Part shown: in pieces, positions 26,324 to 36,713 of the stretch
Position numbering within the stretch: position 1 is the first letter of the stretch
Layout of the letters: each line of letters starts with the position of its first letter
Source: Hyphomicrobiales bacterium
GTDB taxonomy: Bacteria > Pseudomonadota > Alphaproteobacteria > Rhizobiales > Beijerinckiaceae
DNA length: 64,000 bases
Direction of reading: 5' to 3'
NCBI GenBank assembly: GCA_900473415.1
Contig: UCLR01000004.1
Span: forward strand, 35,375 to 99,374
Made by a program: the position numbers and the translations under genes
The notes under the pieces: model-generated
What the model saw: the letters and a program-made list of their open reading frames with translations, nothing else
What the model was told of the DNA's origin: nothing
Database searches by the model: none

Positions 26324-26378
26324 GCCACTCCGCCATTGCTTCGTCGATTCGCTCCTCGCAGTGACGACGAGTGGCTCA
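26321..26378. terminator. Inverted repeat containing both stop codons of convergent genes, enclosing a REP-like core
   Basis: TGAGCCACTC (26321-26330) and GAGTGGCTCA (26369-26378) are perfect 10-base arms. The TGA of hrpB is the first three bases of the left arm, and the TGA of the DUF1194 gene is the mirror three bases of the right arm. Between them lies a core of the dispersed CGTCATTGCGAG-type repeat (CGCCATTGCTTCGTCG...CTCGCAGTGACG). A symmetric two-way terminator is the likely role. Confidence 0.65.
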
Positions 26379-27182
26379 ATTCCCCATCCGGTCGCGCCAT
26401 TGCCGCTCGCCGGCGAGGCAGCTCGCGGCGTTGCTGGCCTGCGCCTTGTGGACCGTCGCATCCGCCGGCGCCTCGGCGATCTCGCGTAGCAGCTTGGTCT
26501 TGGTCGCCTCGACGAACTGGTGCTTCTCGCGGATCGGGATGACGAACGCGCCGATCCCGGTGATGACGCAGTCGCTGTAATAGGCGTCGAGATTGTCGAT
26601 GTCGAAATAGCCGGCCTGCTTCAGCATCACCGGCAGGCCGTTGATAGCGATGCCCTTGGCGCCGGCCTCGTCGCGTGCGGCGGTGACGGGGCGCCCGTCA
26701 TTGTTGGCGCCGTCGCCGGAGATGTCGATCACGCGGCGCATCGCCGTGACATGGGCCTGCTCCAGCAGTTGCACGCCGAGATCGATCGCTCCTGAGATCG
26801 AGGTCCGCCGGCCGCGCCGCGTCGGCGCTTCGCCCAGCTCCTCCGCGAAGGCGATCGCAGCCGCTGGCCCGTCGATCACCTTCCAGGGACGGACGACGAA
26901 CTGGAAATTTCCCCCGGCCCATTCGACATAGGTCACGGCGATCTTGCCGAGCGCGCCCTTGCCGATGGCATCGTGCAGCTCCTTCGCGCGGAAGGCCTCG
27001 ATATAGCCGTTGCGCTGCAGCGCGAGTTCGTCGAGATCCATCGAGTAGGACACGTCGACCGCGAGCACGAGCGCGACGTCGACTTCCTCGGGCGGTCCCT
27101 CCGCCGTCTGGGCACGGGGCAACGCCGGGCTCAGCAGTACCGCTGCTGCCAGACACGAGAGACCGTACAGCCACCGCCGCAT
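26376..27182 (-). CDS. DUF1194 protein, exported von Willebrand-A-like
   Basis: This exported protein of unknown function is about 268 aa. The start is set at ATG 27182 because GGAGGTG lies 5 bases upstream and the product begins with a signal peptide (MRRWLYGLSCLAAAVLLSPALPRAQ). The domain opens with the metal-ion-dependent adhesion motif AVDVSYSMDLDE and has RRVIDISGDGANNDGRPV, giving a vWA-like fold. DUF1194 genes are widespread in Hyphomicrobiales without an assigned role. It lies 112 bp after cmk on the same strand, in the place where rpsA is often found. Confidence 0.85.
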   Translation of the reverse strand: MRRWLYGLSCLAAAVLLSPALPRAQTAEGPPEEVDVALVLAVDVSYSMDLDELALQRNGYIEAFRAKELHDAIGKGALGKIAVTYVEWAGGNFQFVVRPWKVIDGPAAAIAFAEELGEAPTRRGRRTSISGAIDLGVQLLEQAHVTAMRRVIDISGDGANNDGRPVTAARDEAGAKGIAINGLPVMLKQAGYFDIDNLDAYYSDCVITGIGAFVIPIREKHQFVEATKTKLLREIAEAPADATVHKAQASNAASCLAGERQWRDRMGN

Positions 27183-27294
27183 CGCCACCTCCGTCATCCA
27201 ATTGTGACGAAGTGTGCGCCCTGCCGACGCGCGCGCCAAGGCGAAAATCCACGAACGCAGCCTGTTTCGGCGGCAAATGACGGATGCTGCCCCG

Positions 27295-29462
<2,168 letters not shown>

Positions 29463-29514
29463 CTAACGGACGCGCCTGCTTTTCCAGAACATTTAGGTTG
29501 AAGGGTCCGACGCA

Positions 29515-29916
29515 GTGGCGAAAACGGAACTCGGAACGAAGCGTGTCTGCCCGGTCACGGGCCGCAAGTTCTATGATCTGAACAAAGATCCCATCGTCTC
29601 GCCCTATACGGGGCAGGCCTATCCGCGCTCCATGTTCGACCCGCAGGCTGCCAAGGCGGCCCCGCCGGCGAAGCCTGAGGCCGACGAAGAGGACGAGACC
29701 GAGGCCGCCGAGGGCGCAGTCGAGCTCGTCTCGCTCGACGAGGCGGATGCCGAGGCTTCGGAGTCCGAGGCCGTCGTCACCAGCGAGGACGACATCGAGG
29801 TCGAGGACGTCGGCGCCGATGACGACGATGACACCTTCCTCGAGGAAGATGAGGAAGGCGACGACGACGTTTCCGACCTGATCGACGGCGACATCGAGGG
29901 CGACGAGGACAACTGA
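29515..29916 (+). CDS. TIGR02300 (FYDLN acid) family protein
   Basis: This 133-aa protein is found across alphaproteobacteria with no proven function. The conserved N-terminus carries ELGTKRVCPVTGRKFYDLNKDPIVSPYTG, with a single Cys and the FYDLN motif that names the family. The rest is a very acidic, low-complexity Asp/Glu tail (for example VGADDDDDTFLEEDEEGDDD), probably disordered. The start is GTG 29515 (MAKTELG). It is divergent from aroA and directly upstream of the tRNA-Ala gene. Confidence 0.92.
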   Translation: MAKTELGTKRVCPVTGRKFYDLNKDPIVSPYTGQAYPRSMFDPQAAKAAPPAKPEADEEDETEAAEGAVELVSLDEADAEASESEAVVTSEDDIEVEDVGADDDDDTFLEEDEEGDDDVSDLIDGDIEGDEDN

Positions 29917-30084
29917 TCCACAGCCTCGAAAAAAGATGACGACACGGCGACATTAAGCGCTTGTGTCTTCAGCCCGGGCCGCCTATAGAGCGCTGCGTCG
30001 CCGGCAGGCGGCCCGGAAGAAACCGCCGAGAGGCGCGTTAAACTCCGGATTTCACGGCCGATCCCCAATTCGGCCGTTGCGCGT

Positions 30085-30160
<76 letters not shown>

Positions 30161-30467
30161 ATTTTCCCTCGATCGATAGCCGATTGTGTCGAGGGTTCCG
30201 GCGGGCGCTGCGGCGCCACCTGCCACATGTTCTGACACCTTCTTCCCAGCGGGCCGACAGGCCACGCGATCCTCGCACAGCTGCAAGGCGGACGGCGAAG
30301 GTCGCCTCCGCAATCGCGACAGAATCTTATTGTCGTTTTGCTGCAATGTCCTGCACCCTGCCGAGAGGTCTGGCGCGCTAAATCTGCGCCTGATGTCAGG
30401 TCCTCTCAAACAGGTCGTGACTTCGTGCTGGCGACGGGCCACGGTGGGCCGAGGTGAGGGACTTTGG
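30161..30467. other. Gene-free interval after tRNA-Ala
   Basis: About 300 bp between tRNA-Ala and the small lipoprotein gene. Open frames exist on both strands but none has a credible ribosome-binding site or family signature. No strong terminator hairpin, tRNA-like structure or transposon end was recognised. It probably contains the promoter of the lipoprotein gene at 30468. Confidence 0.5.
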
Positions 30468-30677
30468 ATGAACAAGCTTTTCGTGGCGGCGTGCTGCCTG
30501 TTGCTCGCGGGGTGCGCTGCCCCAGTTAGCCTGTCCGGCTCCCCTGGCGCCGATCCGATGGAAACCGACGGGCAGAGCTATGTCGGTCAGTCGGGGGAAG
30601 GCTTCCAGCTGCCTGCATCCCAAGAGCCGATCACGAAGGGGTGCACGATCAAGAATGAGACCGTGACCTGCTTCTGA
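30468..30677 (+). CDS. Small hypothetical lipoprotein
   Basis: A 69-aa predicted lipoprotein that I do not recognise as a named family. The start ATG 30468 follows GAGGTGAGGG by 8 bases. The product begins MNKLFVAACCLLLAGC, a textbook lipobox signal, leaving a mature part of about 54 residues with polar sequence and two Cys near the end (GCTIKNETVTCF), which could form a disulphide. A longer upstream in-frame extension is not supported. It stands alone between the tRNA and another small gene. Confidence 0.7.
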   Translation: MNKLFVAACCLLLAGCAAPVSLSGSPGADPMETDGQSYVGQSGEGFQLPASQEPITKGCTIKNETVTCF

Positions 30678-30789
30678 CCCGCGGCGGCGGATCACGGGCT
30701 TGGGCGGGCATCCGCGGTGTAATTCCCCCCGGTGCGGTTTTCGCGCATCATGAACGCGCCGGGGTGGTGCTTCCGATGAGGAGACCGCG

Positions 30790-31071
30790 ATGGATCGACG
30801 CTTATTCCTGACGGCGATATTCGGCACCATTGTCGCGACGGGTTTCGCGGGAATCGCGACCGCAAAGGCCGATTCGGCGCAGGGACGTGACGGCGTCCCG
30901 ACCGATCTCGCAGAGAGGCTCGACCAGGTCGAGGCGAGCTTCAGCCAAAGCGCTCCGAACCGCCGACAGCGAACACGCCGCGAGCCGCCCAGCGGTTCCG
31001 TCGATCGTCGGCACTGGAAGCATCACCACACCCGGCGACGCCATAACCAGTTTGATCGCGGGCGAATCTGA
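30790..31071 (+). CDS. Small exported basic protein, unknown function
   Basis: A 93-aa hypothetical protein. GAGGAG lies 6 bases before the ATG, and the N-terminus is a signal peptide (MDRRLFLTAIFGTIVATGFAGIATAKA) with a twin-arginine-like DRRLFL opening. The mature region is acidic to residue 50 and then becomes strongly basic and His/Arg-rich (RRHWKHHHTRRRHNQFDRGR). Similar His/Arg tails occur in small exported proteins of this order, but I cannot name a family. Confidence 0.55.
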   Translation: MDRRLFLTAIFGTIVATGFAGIATAKADSAQGRDGVPTDLAERLDQVEASFSQSAPNRRQRTRREPPSGSVDRRHWKHHHTRRRHNQFDRGRI

Positions 31072-31143
31072 AAGCATCGCGGCGGCGGAACCCCGCCCCG
31101 CGAACGTCGATCGACCCCGATCAAGGCGAGGCTACGGCTCGAT

Positions 31144-31242
31144 CTAATGCCGCCAAACCATAGGCAGGAGCGCGGCCGCAATGATCGAGGCGACAAGTGC
31201 GGTTCGCGCCCACACGGCGAGCACGCGACTGCTGTTCAGCAT
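31144..31242 (-). CDS. Possible 32-aa single-span membrane peptide
   Basis: A very short frame starting at ATG 31242, preceded by GGGGAGA 6 bases upstream. It encodes MLNSSRVLAVWARTALVASI followed by IAAALLPMVWRH, a positively charged N-terminus and one hydrophobic helix. Small membrane peptides of this kind are common but hard to prove. The same frame extends upstream from a TTG without signal; that extension looks non-coding. Confidence 0.35.
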   Translation of the reverse strand: MLNSSRVLAVWARTALVASIIAAALLPMVWRH

Positions 31243-31518
31243 AGCCGTCTCCCCATTTGCCACGACAATCGACCATGAGGCGGATGCCGCATCAAGGCGG
31301 CAGGCAATGTCGAATACTGACCCGGCAGCCCGGATGCGCGTGCTGGATCTCGCCTCGACGGAGATGATCGTCCAACAACGACACCGGGCATCCGGCGCAC
31401 CCCGGCGAGGGAAGCCGTGGTCAGTCGGTGGGCGCAAGTAACGGATTATTTAGCATAAAAACATAGTGTTATTCCCGACGGTCAAATCGGCGCAACCGCC
31501 AAACCCCGGGGGGATATC

Positions 31519-32247
31519 ATGCGTATACGCCTTCTGCCCGCGACCCTTCTTGCGACCTGTCTTGCGACAGCGGCCTATGCGGCCGACATGCCGCTGCGGC
31601 AAACCCTCTCTCCTGTCGTTTACCCTGCCGCCTTCACCTGGACCGGCTTCTACATGGGCCTCAACGCCGGCATCGGCTGGGCCGACGTGGGCAATGTCGC
31701 GGTCACTGGCCCGACCGGCTCCTCGGCGGTCCTGAGTGGCGGGGGCGGAGACGGCACATTCGTCGGCGGCGGCCAGGTTGGCTTCAACTGGCAGGCCGGC
31801 GCGATCGTCTATGGCCTCGAGGCCGACATCCAGTATGTCGATGCGGGCGGCCGCGTCGCATGGGGATCCTATACGTGGTGGGCCGGCAGGGGCGAGGATG
31901 ACGGCGGCTATCTCGGGACGGTCCGCGCCCGCCTGGGCTACGCGATGGACCGGACCTTGCTCTACATCACGGGCGGCCTGGCCTATGGCGGCCTGAACAG
32001 GAATCCGCTGACCGGCAACAACACCAGCAATACCGGCTGGACCGCTGGCGGTGGCGTCGAATACGCCATGACCGACAACTGGACACTCAAGGTCGAAGGT
32101 CTCTACGTCGATACGGGCGACGGCAGAAAAAGCCGGGTGTTCGACAACCCCCCTGGCGGCCTGCTTCTGCCGGGAACCTACACCGCAACCACCGATGGCA
32201 GCGGGGGCGCCGGACTGCTCCGAGCCGGCGTGAACTACAAGTTCTGA
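31519..32247 (+). CDS. Outer-membrane beta-barrel protein (Omp25/Omp31-like)
   Basis: A 242-aa porin-like barrel. The signal peptide (LLPATLLATCLATAAYAAD) is followed by FTWTGFYMGLNAGIGWA, the usual opening of the Omp25/31 opacity-like family. Alternating strands and Gly-rich turns follow (GGGQVGFNWQAGAIVYGLEADIQY, GTVRARLGYAMDRTLLYITGGLAYGG, WTAGGGVEYAMTDNWTLKVEGLYVD), and the C-terminus is GVNYKF with the terminal Phe used by the BAM machine. GGGGGGATATC precedes the ATG. It is monocistronic and followed by a strong terminator. Confidence 0.92.
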   Translation: MRIRLLPATLLATCLATAAYAADMPLRQTLSPVVYPAAFTWTGFYMGLNAGIGWADVGNVAVTGPTGSSAVLSGGGGDGTFVGGGQVGFNWQAGAIVYGLEADIQYVDAGGRVAWGSYTWWAGRGEDDGGYLGTVRARLGYAMDRTLLYITGGLAYGGLNRNPLTGNNTSNTGWTAGGGVEYAMTDNWTLKVEGLYVDTGDGRKSRVFDNPPGGLLLPGTYTATTDGSGGAGLLRAGVNYKF

Positions 32248-32269
32248 ATCGAGGATCTTGGGGTTTTGG

Positions 32270-32297
32270 CAGCCCGGCGCGATGCGCCGGGCTGTTT
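32270..32297 (+). terminator. Rho-independent terminator after the outer-membrane protein gene
   Basis: An 11-bp perfect GC-rich stem (CAGCCCGGCGC / GCGCCGGGCTG) with a GAT loop and a short T run. It lies 23 bp after the outer-membrane protein stop. It also lies just beyond the 3' end of the converging ABC operon and may serve both. Confidence 0.85.
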
Positions 32298-32318
32298 GCA
32301 TTGACCGGCTCGGTAGCG

Positions 32319-33413
32319 TCAGCCGATGAGCTTCTCCGTCTGCTTGTCGAAGATTCGCAGGCTCTCGGCTGTCGCCCCGAAGAAGACCGGGTCACCGGCC
32401 TTGAACGAGACGGTCGAGGGCGCGCGGGCGACGATCTGGCCTGCCGGCAGGTCGAGCAGGACGAAGGTCTCGGAGCCGTGCGGCTCCGCCACCCGCACCT
32501 TGCCTTCGATCCGGATCGGGAAATCCCGGTGCTCTCCGTTGAGCAGGGTGAGTTCCTGTGGCCTGACCCCCAGCACGACCGAGCGGCCGGCGCCGAGATC
32601 CCCCGGCAGGCTGGCGAGGCCGGAGACATCGATCGCCGCGGCATTGGCGCCAAGATCCACCCGCCCATCGCCGATCGTCGCGTCGATCATGTTCATCTCG
32701 GGCGTGCCGATGAAGCGCGCCGTGAAGATGTCCGCCGGCCGGTTATAGAGCTCCATCGGCGCGCCGACCTGGAGGATGCGCCCCTCGCGCATGACGACGA
32801 TCCGGTCTGCCAGCGACATCGCCTCGACCTGGTCATGCGTGACGAAGACGATGGTGCTGCCGAGGCGCTGGTGCAGCTGCTTGATTTCGAGCCGCATCTG
32901 CGCGCGCAACTGCGCGTCGAGATTGGAGAGCGGTTCGTCGAAGAGGAAGGCGACGGGGTCGCGCACCATCGCCCGGCCGATCGCCACGCGCTGCCTCTGT
33001 CCGCCGGAGAGCGCGGCCGGGCGACGTTCGAGATAGGGCTCCAGGCTCAAGGTCCGCGCGGTCTCGCGGATGCGCGCTTGCTTCTCCGCCTTGGAGAGCC
33101 TGGAGGTATAGAGCCCGAAGCCGATGTTCTGCGCCACCGTGAGATGCGGGTAGATCGCGTAGTTCTGGAAGACCATCGCGATATTGCGATGCTTGGGCTC
33201 GTGGTCGTTGACCACCTCGCCACCGATGCGCAGCGTCCCGCTCGAAATCGCCTCCAGCCCGGCGATCATGCGCAGAGTCGTGGACTTGCCGCAGCCCGAG
33301 GGGCCGACGAGCACGACGAATTCGCCATCCTCGATGGTCAGGTCGATGCCATGGACCGTGGTCAAGCTGCCAAAGCGCTTGACGATCTGCTCAAGCTCGA
33401 TCCGTGCCATCAT
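32319..33413 (-). CDS. ABC transporter ATP-binding protein (MalK/UgpC type)
   Basis: This 364-aa ATPase energises carbohydrate-type ABC importers. Walker A is [16 protein letters not shown], the Q-loop MVFQNYAIYPHLTV, the signature LSGGQRQRVAIGRAM, Walker [15 protein letters not shown] and the switch FVTHDQVEAMSLADR. A C-terminal TOBE/regulatory domain (about 240-364) with GVRPQELTLL marks it as the MalK-like group. It overlaps the lyase gene by 4 bp and is the last gene of the five-gene operon starting with the binding protein at 37997. Confidence 0.95.
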   Translation of the reverse strand: MMARIELEQIVKRFGSLTTVHGIDLTIEDGEFVVLVGPSGCGKSTTLRMIAGLEAISSGTLRIGGEVVNDHEPKHRNIAMVFQNYAIYPHLTVAQNIGFGLYTSRLSKAEKQARIRETARTLSLEPYLERRPAALSGGQRQRVAIGRAMVRDPVAFLFDEPLSNLDAQLRAQMRLEIKQLHQRLGSTIVFVTHDQVEAMSLADRIVVMREGRILQVGAPMELYNRPADIFTARFIGTPEMNMIDATIGDGRVDLGANAAAIDVSGLASLPGDLGAGRSVVLGVRPQELTLLNGEHRDFPIRIEGKVRVAEPHGSETFVLLDLPAGQIVARAPSTVSFKAGDPVFFGATAESLRIFDKQTEKLIG

Positions 33414-34918
33414 CCGCCTTTCGCGAGGTCTTGAATGCGGCGTTCGAGCGCCGCGGCCGCCACGGCCTGCCGCTCGGCGATCCGCGTCGCCTGCAGCTCG
33501 AAAGCGCCGAGCGCATCGCGGTAGCCGGCCAAAGCGGCGTCGAGCGCGCTGGGCGCCGGGCCGCCGAAGCGATCGCGGATCGCGACGAAATGCTCCGGAG
33601 AAACCATCCGGGCGAATTCGGCCGCACCCGCTGCAGGTTTGCGCCCGACATGGTGTTCGAAAGCTGCGGTGAAGGCCGGATAGCCATCCGTCGGCAAATC
33701 TCCCGCCATCGCGACGACCGCGCGGGCGACGTCGGCGGCGATCTCGTGGCCGAGCCGGAACGACAGCCCTTCGCTGCGGACCAGCCAGTCAGCGAGTTCG
33801 GTGATCGTGGCGCAGGAGCGGCTGAGATTGACCGCGACCCGCTCCGAATCGATGCGGCCGGCGCGGATCGTTGCCGTCAGCAGGTCGAGGACACGAAGCC
33901 CGACATCGATGGCCTGATAGCCCATCTCATGGGTCTCGGACTCGCTGTCGGTCATGTCGGTGAAAGGGGTGTTGTGCATCACGTCGACCACGGCGCGAGC
34001 CCGCCCGACCGCCTGGCTCGAAAAATGGCGCAGATGCTCGAACGGCACCGGATTGCGCTTCTGCGGCATGATCGAGGAGATCTGCACGAAGGCGTTCGGC
34101 AGATAGAGCTGCCCCACCTCGAAGCTCGACCAGAACTGGAAATCCTGAATCGGCCGGCCGAGATGCAGGAACAGCAGCGAGAGCGCGCTGTAGACCGCGG
34201 TCAGGTAGTCGGTCGCCGCGATGCAGGAATAGGAGTTCTGCAGCGGCGCGGCGAAGCCGAGAAGTTCGGCGACGCGCTCCCGGTCGATCGGGAAGCCCGA
34301 GGTGGTGATCGCGGCGGCACCCAGCGGGCACAGATCGACGATGTCGCGCGCGGCCTCGATCCGCTCCATGTCGCGGATCAGCACCTCGATCATCGCGGCG
34401 AGATAGTGCCCATGGGTGGTCGGCTGGGCCGGCTGTCCATGCGTATAGGCGACGATCAGCACGTCGCGGTCGCGCGTGCCGACCTCGATCAGCGCCGCGA
34501 GCAGCTGCCGGCAGGCGGCAAGGACCCGGTCGATGCGGGGCTTTAGGTCGAGCTTGAGGAAGGTGTGGTCGATGTCGTTGCGGGAGCGGGCGGTGTGGAG
34601 CCGCCCGCCGATATCGGCCCCGGCGCGCGCCTTCAGCTCGCGCTCCATATAGAAGAAATAGTCCTCGACATCGCCGCCATAGCTGAGGGCGGCCGGGTCG
34701 ATCTCGCGCTCCATCGCCTGCAACGCCCGCGCGATCGCCATGCCCTGATCCGCGTGGAGAATGCCCGTCTCGACCAGCATGACGAGATGCGCGCGGTCGA
34801 TCTGCCGCAGCGCTCCGGCGTGGTGGTGGCGCGCGCCGTCGAAGAGCGGCTTCAGCACGGTTTCCCGGTAGATCGGATCGGGAAAACGCGTCTCGTCGTT
34901 GGCCTGCAGAAAACCCAT
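33410..34918 (-). CDS. Argininosuccinate-lyase/aspartase superfamily lyase, substrate uncertain
   Basis: This 502-aa enzyme of the fumarase/aspartase superfamily adds or removes an amine across a fumarate-like bond. The frame shows GGRLHTARSRNDI, YTHGQPAQPTTHGHYL and the superfamily signature SSIMPQKRNPVPFEH that supplies the catalytic Ser loop. True ArgH usually reads GSSxMPQKKN. The gene lies inside a sugar/solute ABC operon between permease and ATPase genes rather than with arginine genes, so a catabolic role is likely, for example on an aspartate adduct, as known for EDDS lyase of Chelativorans. Start ATG 34918; the longer upstream frame is spurious. Confidence 0.8.
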   Translation of the reverse strand: MGFLQANDETRFPDPIYRETVLKPLFDGARHHHAGALRQIDRAHLVMLVETGILHADQGMAIARALQAMEREIDPAALSYGGDVEDYFFYMERELKARAGADIGGRLHTARSRNDIDHTFLKLDLKPRIDRVLAACRQLLAALIEVGTRDRDVLIVAYTHGQPAQPTTHGHYLAAMIEVLIRDMERIEAARDIVDLCPLGAAAITTSGFPIDRERVAELLGFAAPLQNSYSCIAATDYLTAVYSALSLLFLHLGRPIQDFQFWSSFEVGQLYLPNAFVQISSIMPQKRNPVPFEHLRHFSSQAVGRARAVVDVMHNTPFTDMTDSESETHEMGYQAIDVGLRVLDLLTATIRAGRIDSERVAVNLSRSCATITELADWLVRSEGLSFRLGHEIAADVARAVVAMAGDLPTDGYPAFTAAFEHHVGRKPAAGAAEFARMVSPEHFVAIRDRFGGPAPSALDAALAGYRDALGAFELQATRIAERQAVAAAALERRIQDLAKGG

Positions 34919-34923
34919 GAAAC

Positions 34924-35772
34924 TCAGCCTTTGACTCCGGCGAGCATGACGCCGCGCACGATGTAGCGTTGGAAGAAGAGGAAGATCGCCAGCGTCGGGA
35001 TGGTGGCGAGCGCCGCGCCCGTCATGATCAGCTCCCACTGGATCGACTGTTCCACGGCGAAGGATGAGAGGCCGACCGGCAGCGTGTAGAGCGTTTGGTC
35101 GGTGGTCACGATCAGCGGCCAGAAGAAGGCCGTCCAGTTGCCGAGGAAGGTGAAGATCGCGAGCGCCGAGAGCGCGGGCGTGACGAGCGGCAGCGCGACC
35201 TTCCACCAGATCGCGAATTCGTTGAGGCCGTCGACCCGGGCCGCCTCGAGGAAGTCGTTCGGCACCGTCTCGAAGAACTGCTTCATCAGGAAGACGCCGA
35301 AGGCTGTGACCAGGCCGGGGAACATGATGCCCCAATAGCTGTCGATCCAGCCGAGCTTGCTCGCCATCAGGTACCAGGGGATGACCAGCATCTCGGTGGG
35401 GATCATCAGCGTCGACAGGATCGCCAGGAAGACGACGCGGCGGCCGGGAAACTCGAATTTCGCCAGCGTGTAGGCGACGAGGCTGTCGAAGAACAGGCAG
35501 GACAGGGTGACGATCGTCGCGATCAGCGTCGAATTCACGAACCAGCGGGCGAAGCGCCCGTCGGACAAGACCTTGATGTAGTTCGCGAGCGTCGGCTGGT
35601 CGGGGATCAGGCGCAGGTCGTAGACATGGCCGGCCGATTTCAGCGAAGTCGAGAACATGAAGAGCAGCGGCGTCATCATCACGATGCCGCCGAGGAAAAG
35701 GATCGTCCAGGCGACGATCCGGCCGGGGCGGATGGTTCCGTAGCTCGCCAGAGGCTTTGTGCTCTCGCTCAT
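34924..35772 (-). CDS. ABC transporter permease (MalG type)
   Basis: This 282-aa inner-membrane permease has about six helices, starting with IVAWTILFLGGIVMMTPLLFMFSTSL. The ATPase-coupling EAA loop is EAARVDGLNEFAIWWKVALPLVTPA, typical of MalG/carbohydrate permeases. It is one base from the upstream permease gene and 5 bp from the lyase gene, so the operon is tightly packed. Substrate is not determined by sequence. Confidence 0.94.
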   Translation of the reverse strand: MSESTKPLASYGTIRPGRIVAWTILFLGGIVMMTPLLFMFSTSLKSAGHVYDLRLIPDQPTLANYIKVLSDGRFARWFVNSTLIATIVTLSCLFFDSLVAYTLAKFEFPGRRVVFLAILSTLMIPTEMLVIPWYLMASKLGWIDSYWGIMFPGLVTAFGVFLMKQFFETVPNDFLEAARVDGLNEFAIWWKVALPLVTPALSALAIFTFLGNWTAFFWPLIVTTDQTLYTLPVGLSSFAVEQSIQWELIMTGAALATIPTLAIFLFFQRYIVRGVMLAGVKG

Positions 35773-35773
35773 C

Positions 35774-36703
35774 TCAGCGGCTCCTCAGGATCCAGAGCTG
35801 CGCCATCGAGATCGAGAACAAGATGATGAACAGCACGACGGTCTGGGCCGCGGCATAGCCCATCTGGTAGGAGGAGAAGGCCGTCTGGTAGATCATCAGG
35901 ACCAGCGGCTTGGTCGAGTTGAGCGGCCCGCCGGGATCATTGCTGGTCATGTTGTAAACTTGGTCGAAGATCCGCAGGAACCCGATCGACGAGAACACGA
36001 CCAGGAAAACGGTCGTCGGCTTCAGTAGCGGGATGGTGATGCGGGTCAGGATCGCGCCCTCGCCCAGCCCGTCGATCCGCGCCGCCTCGTAGTAGCTCGT
36101 CGGGATGGCGCGCAGGCCCGCCATGAAAATGATGATCTGAAAGCCGAGATGCGCCCAGATCGCGGTCACCATGATTGCCGGCAGCGCCTGGGTGACCGAG
36201 CGCAGGAAGGGCTGCGCCGGCACGCCGAAAGAGCCGAGGATGCTGTTGATCACGCCGATCGGCGGTGGCTGGTAGAACCAGCGCCAGACCCAGGCCATCG
36301 CCGCTGCGGTCGTCAGGTAGGGCAGGAAATAGAGCGCGCGGATCAGCCCGTGCAGGAAGGTCACGCGGTCGAGATAATAGGCGATGGCGAAGGACAGCAC
36401 GATCGCGATCGGCGTGCCGAAGATCAGATAGGCGAAGGTGTTGCGGAACACCTGCCAGAACAGCGGGTCGGCGAAGAGCTTGCGATAATTGTCGAGGCCG
36501 ACGAAGCGTGGCTCGTTCAGCAGGTCCCAGTCGGTCACCGACAGGTAGAAGGCTTCCAGCGTCGGGTAGAAGCGGACGACCGCGAAGAAGAGCACCGGCA
36601 GGACAAGGAACGCCCAGGCCCAGACGATCTGCTTCGTCGAGATCGAGAGCCGCCCCCACACGCCGCCGGAGCCTGCGCTCCGGGGCGCTCGTGTCGCGGT
36701 CAT
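35774..36703 (-). CDS. ABC transporter permease (MalF type)
   Basis: This 309-aa permease partner has the N-terminal helix IVWAWAFLVLPVLFFAVV, a periplasmic loop (YLSVTDWDLLNEPRFVGLDNYRKLF) and the EAA loop EAARIDGLGEGAILTRITIPLLKPT near residue 215. It follows the binding-protein gene by 10 bp. Together with the next permease it forms the membrane channel of a CUT1-type importer. Confidence 0.94.
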   Translation of the reverse strand: MTATRAPRSAGSGGVWGRLSISTKQIVWAWAFLVLPVLFFAVVRFYPTLEAFYLSVTDWDLLNEPRFVGLDNYRKLFADPLFWQVFRNTFAYLIFGTPIAIVLSFAIAYYLDRVTFLHGLIRALYFLPYLTTAAAMAWVWRWFYQPPPIGVINSILGSFGVPAQPFLRSVTQALPAIMVTAIWAHLGFQIIIFMAGLRAIPTSYYEAARIDGLGEGAILTRITIPLLKPTTVFLVVFSSIGFLRIFDQVYNMTSNDPGGPLNSTKPLVLMIYQTAFSSYQMGYAAAQTVVLFIILFSISMAQLWILRSR

Positions 36704-36713
36704 GCGCGGCCTC

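Noticed and set aside
34919..35335. Extended start for the lyase at 35335
   Set aside because: The extension is antisense-like and overlaps the MalG-type permease gene in another frame; ATG 34918 gives the normal family length.
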